Of a stretch of DNA of 19,548 nt, positions 16,175 through 19,548 are shown in pieces (within the stretch, counting starts at the first letter, position 1; each line of letters starts with the position of its first letter). Location of the stretch: NCBI GenBank assembly GCA_030605705.1, contig JAUWHU010000064.1, positions 1 to 19,548 on the forward strand. Reading direction: 5' to 3'. A model generated the notes under the pieces. The model ran no database searches. It saw nothing but the letters and a program-made list of their open reading frames with translations, and was not told the DNA's origin. Both the position numbers and the translations under genes were made by a program. The stretch comes from Thermoflexia bacterium. Its GTDB lineage: Bacteria > Chloroflexota > Anaerolineae > B4-G1 > SLSP01.

Positions 16175-16310
16175 CGGGGCAAAAGTCGCACTTACCCTGC
16201 TCCCAGCCCCCGTCTCGGGGGCGTCTCCTGGGCAAGTTTCCTCGTTAACCCGCCCCCGGGGACGGGGGCTTAGAGCTTTGGGGAACAGCTGTATCCCTTT
16301 TACCATAGTG
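16172..16310. repeat. 138-bp direct repeat, copy B
   Basis: This is the second copy of the repeat at 11679-11816, same orientation, with scattered substitutions and one short length difference. It shares the inner arms AGCCCCCGTC and GACGGGGGCT. It overlaps the open frame upstream of the GT-C gene start, which is why the longer start at 16306 is doubted. Confidence 0.85.
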
Positions 16311-16396
16311 TGACAAACCGCAATTCTCGCATCAGACGCAAATCTCGCAGGGTAATTCTATCGCTGTTCTGAAAATAAGTGGGTCTCTGGGACTTG

Positions 16397-16416
16397 GCGT
16401 GGTAAGTGCCACGCGA
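16397..16416. repeat. Short hairpin between the GT-C operon and the TPR gene
   Basis: GCGTGG and CCACGC form a 6-bp stem with a 6-base loop TAAGTG. On the plus strand ATTTTT follows about 8 bases later, on the minus strand no T-run follows. It might help end the transcript of the TPR gene coming from the minus strand, but its shape is weak. Confidence 0.3.
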
Positions 16417-16427
16417 CGTAAATTTTT

Positions 16428-16520
16428 CACCACAGATTGGTGAGCACTGCCTGCCCACACTACGCACGGATTACACTGATTTTTTACTTTTTTCCGTGCT
16501 AATTCGTGAAATCCGTGGTT
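16428..16520. repeat. Composite inverted-repeat element (one 26-bp module)
   Basis: A large imperfect inverted repeat pairs a left arm starting CACCACAGATT (16428-16438) and CACGGATTACACTG (from 16465) with a right arm running to GAAATCCGTGGTT (16520). The left arm is split by a 26-bp module at 16439-16464, which contains GCACTGCCTGCCCAC. The AT-rich centre is TTTTTTACTTTTTT. Similar CCACGGATT-type palindromes are widespread in Chloroflexota intergenic DNA; the split arm is unusual. This and the hairpin above account for most of the gap 16311-16576, where no gene is seen. Confidence 0.7.
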
Positions 16521-16576
16521 AATTTTAACTCGACCACACGAATTCCCAAAGAGCCAAATAAGTTAGCCACTGGTGA

Positions 16577-18007
16577 CTACGGCGCGAGAGCGCGATCCAT
16601 ATCTTCCACCAGGCCAGGAAGCCCTACGCGCCCATCCACCATCGCCAAATCGGTAGCCTGGGCTAAGACGCTCGCAGCATCCTCCTTGCGCCCCTGGGCC
16701 AGGTAGATCCGTCCCAGGGTATGCAACGCCTGCGCCTGCTGGATGTCCCATTCCGCCCAATTCCGTGCCTGCTGGATCAGGTGTTCCGCTTCCACCACAC
16801 GCTCCGGCACATAATCCGCGTAGAAGTTTGCCAGGGCATTGAGAACATCGAAGTCGTGGGGCGCGAGGTCCTGAGCATAGAGCAAATTCCCTTGTGCGGC
16901 CTCGTAGTCTTCCTGCAAGATGTTGACCTGAGCCTGCGCGAGGTAAACCACGGGCAGTTGGTCGTCGAGAGCTTGGGCACGGCCTATCGCGTCTAACGCC
17001 TCTTCCAGATTCCTCCCCTGGGTCACAGCCAATGCCAACCAGGCCTCGTTCTTCGGGCGAGCCGGGTTGATCTCCGCCGCCCAGTCGAACTCGGCCGCCG
17101 ACTCCTCGTAGCGGCCCTCGTAGTAGAGCATGGTTCCCCGGCAGAAATGAGCAGCTTCCAGAGTCTTGTCGAAAGAAATCGCCATTCCCAGTTCGCGCTC
17201 CGCTTCCTCCCACCGGCGCAGATAGAAATACGCCTGACCCAACCCCAGATGCGCCTCCGGGCGCTTCTTATCCAGCACTACGGCGTACTCGAAATCGCTC
17301 CGGGCCGCATCGTAGGCACGCAGGCGCAGGTACTCCGCGCCACGCTGCAGGCGCAATTCGATGTCGTTAGGCGCTTGCAGAACCTGGAGATCCAATCGCG
17401 TGGCAACGACGGGAAATGGTGTTGCGGTCGGCGTGGGCTGCAGCGTCGGTTTGACGTTCTCTGTGGTGGCCTCCGGCGTGAGGGGTTCTGCCGCGCCGGT
17501 CGGGGTGCTCACGAGTAGCACCTCCTCCGGGATGAGAGTGACAACAGGGGCCGGGGGCTTGTTGCGCAACACAGCCCATCCCAAGGCCACGTAGACCGCA
17601 CCGACCAGCACAACCAGGAATGCCAAGATCGCCGTTTGTCCCCGGCTCAGCCCCAGGAATTTCCCGGAACGCCGGCGATGCTTCTCCGGCGGGGGCTGCG
17701 CTTCCGCCTGCGCCGCCTCCAACCCGGCCAAGAATTCCTCGCGGGTCATATCCACAAGCTGTGGCTCGCTCAAGGGCGGGAGGGCTTCCGCTGGGGAAAG
17801 GAGAGCCGGCTCCTGCACCGGCGCATCCGGCTCCTGGGAAGGCTTTTTGCGAGAGGCGCGTCGCGCCTTGATGAAAGCCAGGGGGTTGCGCCGTTTCTTT
17901 TTGGGAGGCGGCGGAGATTCTTCCACCCCCTCCCCTTCCCCAAATGCCTCGAAAAGACTTTCGAAGTCGTCTTCGTCTGAACGTTTAGGATTCAAAATAT
18001 CGCTCAT
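16577..18007 (-). CDS. Single-pass membrane protein with extracytoplasmic TPRs
   Basis: From the ATG at 18007 the protein has 476 residues. It begins with an acidic tail (D and E rich, 11-30), a Pro then Lys/Arg cluster (31-55) and a Pro-rich stretch. A single hydrophobic helix lies at about 124-146, preceded by basic residues, so the N-terminus is inside. A Thr/Pro-rich stalk (about 175-200) leads to a TPR domain (about 205-460) with several 34-residue units, for example one with YFYLRRWEEAERELG. GGGAGG at 18014-18019 is 6 bases before the ATG; the GTG at 18010 would be only 3 bases away. A scaffold or envelope-assembly role is a guess, since no catalytic motif is seen. It is divergent from the broken DUF2089-like gene. 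Confidence 0.9.
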   Translation of the reverse strand: MSDILNPKRSDEDDFESLFEAFGEGEGVEESPPPPKKKRRNPLAFIKARRASRKKPSQEPDAPVQEPALLSPAEALPPLSEPQLVDMTREEFLAGLEAAQAEAQPPPEKHRRRSGKFLGLSRGQTAILAFLVVLVGAVYVALGWAVLRNKPPAPVVTLIPEEVLLVSTPTGAAEPLTPEATTENVKPTLQPTPTATPFPVVATRLDLQVLQAPNDIELRLQRGAEYLRLRAYDAARSDFEYAVVLDKKRPEAHLGLGQAYFYLRRWEEAERELGMAISFDKTLEAAHFCRGTMLYYEGRYEESAAEFDWAAEINPARPKNEAWLALAVTQGRNLEEALDAIGRAQALDDQLPVVYLAQAQVNILQEDYEAAQGNLLYAQDLAPHDFDVLNALANFYADYVPERVVEAEHLIQQARNWAEWDIQQAQALHTLGRIYLAQGRKEDAASVLAQATDLAMVDGRVGLPGLVEDMDRALAP

Positions 18008-18101
18008 CACAAACCTCCCACGCTGCCGGGAATGGATTTTTTACCGGGGGATAGGTATGGTTGCCGGTGCGCAGAAGATGTCTCCCCTCCTCATCTTATT
18101 A

Positions 18102-18129
18102 AGTATAGAACGACTTGTGAGAAACGCAA
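18102..18129 (-). promoter_or_regulatory. Candidate promoter of the membrane TPR gene
   Basis: On the minus strand TTGCGT (18124-18129) and TATACT (18102-18107) are separated by 16 bases. The leader to the ATG at 18007 would be about 85-90 bases. It is back to back with the plus-strand promoter at 18156, so the two could share a regulator. Confidence 0.5.
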
Positions 18130-18155
18130 TCCATTGGCCTGGTTGCTACCTGACA

Positions 18156-18184
18156 TAGACAAAATTGAAAAATCGAGCTATAAT
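18156..18184 (+). promoter_or_regulatory. Promoter ahead of the broken zinc-ribbon gene and GNAT gene
   Basis: TAGACA (18156-18161) and a perfect TATAAT (18179-18184) are separated by 17 bases, a near-consensus sigma70-type promoter. The leader of about 155 bases holds a hairpin at 18215-18238 (GCCCTG/CAGGGC outer, CGC/GCG inner stem), a small palindrome CACAA-ATA-TTGTG at 18241-18253, and the REP-like pair. These fill the gap 18011-18344, which has no gene. Confidence 0.75.
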
Positions 18185-18271
18185 CAAAAGCAGAGCGTGA
18201 TTCTCGCGGACGAAGCCCTGGGCGCATCCGCGCAGGGCGACACAAATATTGTGGATTGGCAATTTTACCCA

Positions 18272-18328
18272 TAGTAACGACTTTAGTCGTTCAAGCAAGA
18301 CTGAAGCGACTGAAGTCGCTACTACGTC
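18272..18328. repeat. Inverted pair of REP-like palindromes (copies 2 and 3)
   Basis: A diverged copy in minus orientation (AACGACT-TT-AGTCGTT, within 18272-18292) faces a copy in plus orientation at 18305-18328 that is identical over 24 bases to 7411-7434. Each is itself a hairpin and the pair can also fold on each other as one long stem with a short loop. Such paired, head-to-head REPs are typical of REP or BIME-type elements. Confidence 0.8.
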
Positions 18329-18344
18329 TCCCAAGGAGGCAGCC

Positions 18345-18644
18345 ATGTATCCGGCAACCGTGAAATGTTTCGTATGCCGGGGAAAACTGTACGTATCATC
18401 TCAATATTCCGGGGCGATTTTTACCACGGACGTAGTATGGGCAGGCAGTGCCCATAACACAGAGTTTTCTTATTTTTTCTCAGTGTCCTCCGTGTTGTGG
18501 GCACTACCTGCCCACACCTACGGTCTGTGGTGAGGATGACAGATGACGAAATGTTTCCCCCTACTTATTGAGAAGATACAACTGTACGTCGAACGCCTGG
18601 TGTGCGACCGGTACGGCACGGTCAACGCACAAGGACACGGCTAA
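18345..18644 (+). pseudogene. Broken DUF2089-like zinc-ribbon gene, interrupted by a palindromic element
   Basis: The ATG at 18345 has an excellent ribosome-binding site, AAGGAGG at 18333-18339. The first 17 residues, MYPATVKCFVCRGKLYV, look like the start of DUF2089 proteins (C-P-x-C near the N-terminus). The frame then runs into the composite palindrome and stops at 18533. A second piece follows, 18543-18644 (33 codons), with LYVERLVCDRYGTV resembling the second half of the same zinc ribbon, its last cysteine replaced by Tyr. Both pieces share GAAATGTTT and AACTGTACGT in the same frame (18362-18394 and 18548-18589), so a partial duplication is likely. The helix-turn-helix part of DUF2089 is absent. 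The family match is from memory of its pattern and is only moderately sure. Confidence 0.45.
18422..18532. repeat. Composite inverted-repeat element carrying two 25-bp modules
   Basis: The outer ends are TACCACGGA (18422-18430) and GTCTGTGGTG (18523-18532), and the inner arms are AACACAGAG (18456-18464) and CTCAGTGTCCTCCGTGTT (18479-18496), around an AT-rich centre. Each arm is split near its outer end by a 25-26 bp module: 18431-18455 in one orientation and 18497-18522 in the other. The modules hold the palindrome TGGGCA-GGYAG-TGCCCA and end in CGTAG at their outer side. A third copy of the module is at 16439-16464. Confidence 0.75.
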
Positions 18645-18645
18645 G

Positions 18646-19548
18646 ATGGCAGCTGTCACCTTCCCCATCCGGGTACAGCCGTCGGCAACGGGCATTCGTC
18701 CCCTGGACCCTTTGCATGATTTACCGGCGGTCGTCACCCTCATCGAGATGGGTTTCCGTCAGGAGATGGACCCCCAAGGACAAAAGATGCTGGCCCGGCT
18801 GCGCCGCATGGCGCACTCTAGCCCGGTGGAACGGTTGATCTTGGGCGCACCGAGTAGCCCTCCTGGGCTGGTGTGGGTCGAGGACGAGCATGTAGTGGGA
18901 AATCTTTCCCTCCGGCGGGCTGCGACGAGCGGCAGTCGGGGCCACCTCATTGGGAACGTGGTCGTGCACCCGGATTACCAGGGCCGGGGCATCGGCCATG
19001 CCTTGATGGAAGCCGCCATTGAGACAGCCCGACAGCGAAAAGGACACTGGATCGGCCTGGAAGTCAACGCCAACAATGCGGTAGCCCGCAAACTGTATGA
19101 ACAGCTGGGGTTTCGAGAGGCGGGGTACACTGAGCACCTGCTACGTCCCGCCGGCCTACTCTGGCCCGACGGCCCGGCGACCCAGGTCGTCTGGCGCAAA
19201 TCTAACCCTAAGGATGGAGCGCTGTGGGCGGCGTTGGCCGGAGCGATTTACCGGCGCCTCCAAGCCCGGGTGCTGGAAGTGCGGCGCGGTCGCTACATTT
19301 TTGGCGGCTGGGAGCGACAGCTCACTCTCTGGTTATCCCGACAGCGCGAGAGCGCGTGGCTGCAGGCGGCGGAGACTCCGCAGCTGGCCGCGCGGGTACA
19401 TACGGACCGCCGCTATCGCTTCCATCTCTGGGAGCTATTGGTCCATCCGCTGGCTGGTGGCAGAGGGAGCGGTGAGGCCGTGGCACGCGCCCTCGCGGCG
19501 ACCCGGCGCGCGCCCTCCTGGCCCGTCATCTCCATGATAGCTGCCACC
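18646..19548 (+). CDS. GNAT acetyltransferase, probably two GNAT-like halves (3' end outside window)
   Basis: The frame is open from the ATG at 18646 to the window edge (301 codons seen). The first half (about 14-185) is a GNAT N-acetyltransferase: motif A reads VVVHPDYQGRGIGHAL (105-120) with the Q-x-x-G-x-G acetyl-CoA loop, and motif B is seen as NNAVARKLYEQLGF (143-156). The second half, after about 190, ends with LLVHPLAGGRGSGEAVARAL (264-283), which again looks like a motif A with G-R-G-x-G, so a second, possibly degenerate, GNAT domain is likely. AAGGA at 18631-18635 is 10 bases before the ATG. It starts 1 base after the stop of the broken zinc-ribbon gene and probably shares the promoter at 18156. 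Substrate unknown. Confidence 0.88.
   Translation, partial: MAAVTFPIRVQPSATGIRPLDPLHDLPAVVTLIEMGFRQEMDPQGQKMLARLRRMAHSSPVERLILGAPSSPPGLVWVEDEHVVGNLSLRRAATSGSRGHLIGNVVVHPDYQGRGIGHALMEAAIETARQRKGHWIGLEVNANNAVARKLYEQLGFREAGYTEHLLRPAGLLWPDGPATQVVWRKSNPKDGALWAALAGAIYRRLQARVLEVRRGRYIFGGWERQLTLWLSRQRESAWLQAAETPQLAARVHTDRRYRFHLWELLVHPLAGGRGSGEAVARALAATRRAPSWPVISMIAAT

Noticed and set aside
16175..16306. 44 extra N-terminal residues for the GT-C protein from an ATG at 16306
   Set aside because: This stretch is the translation of the 138-bp intergenic repeat, also present in non-coding DNA at 11679-11816, and has no ribosome-binding site. It cannot be wholly excluded.

Overview
The window looks like chromosomal DNA of a Chloroflexota bacterium, most likely from the Anaerolineae and their relatives. 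This is inferred from three things: the RpoB sequence with a long lineage-type insert, GT-C membrane proteins carrying C-terminal beta-sandwich domains, and many short palindromic or tandem intergenic repeats. No 16S or database comparison was possible, so the placement is tentative. The genes are mostly housekeeping, with a small accessory stretch rich in repeats at about 11.6-18.6 kb.

Layout. (1) 61-1589 (+): a zinc-ribbon Nudix hydrolase, translationally coupled to a membrane-anchored NodB-type polysaccharide deacetylase with a long Thr/Pro linker. (2) 1587-1821: palindromes, then tRNA-Arg(CCG) on the minus strand. (3) 1993-2916 (+): ornithine carbamoyltransferase (argF), behind an extended -10 promoter. 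(4) 3024-7393 (+): a cytoplasmic TPR protein, then diadenylate cyclase CdaA and its YbbR-domain partner CdaR, the last two overlapping by 4 nt. (5) 7394-7605: a chain of hairpins ending in the terminator of the convergent rpoB. (6) 11505-7606 (-): RNA polymerase beta subunit, transcribed alone from a strong promoter through a leader that contains a terminator-like hairpin; no rpoC follows. (7) 16174-11889 (-): two GT-C/DUF2142-like membrane proteins, bounded on both sides by a 138-bp direct repeat. (8) 18007-16577 (-): a single-pass membrane protein with TPRs. (9) 18156-19548 (+): a divergent promoter, REP-like palindromes, a broken DUF2089-like zinc-ribbon gene interrupted by a composite palindromic element, and a GNAT acetyltransferase with an apparent second GNAT-like half, running off the window end.

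How the genes work together. CdaA-CdaR make and control c-di-AMP, a turgor and cell-envelope signal. The deacetylase and the two GT-C proteins point to envelope glycan work. The rest are separate housekeeping functions. The most unusual items are a tandem Trp-containing repeat inside the RpoB insert, the possible attenuator ahead of rpoB, a 7-bp tandem repeat that translation of one GT-C gene seems to cross, and a 25-bp palindromic module found three times at equivalent positions inside larger inverted repeats, one of which sits in the broken DUF2089-like gene. I did not find a clear defence, CRISPR or biosynthetic system.
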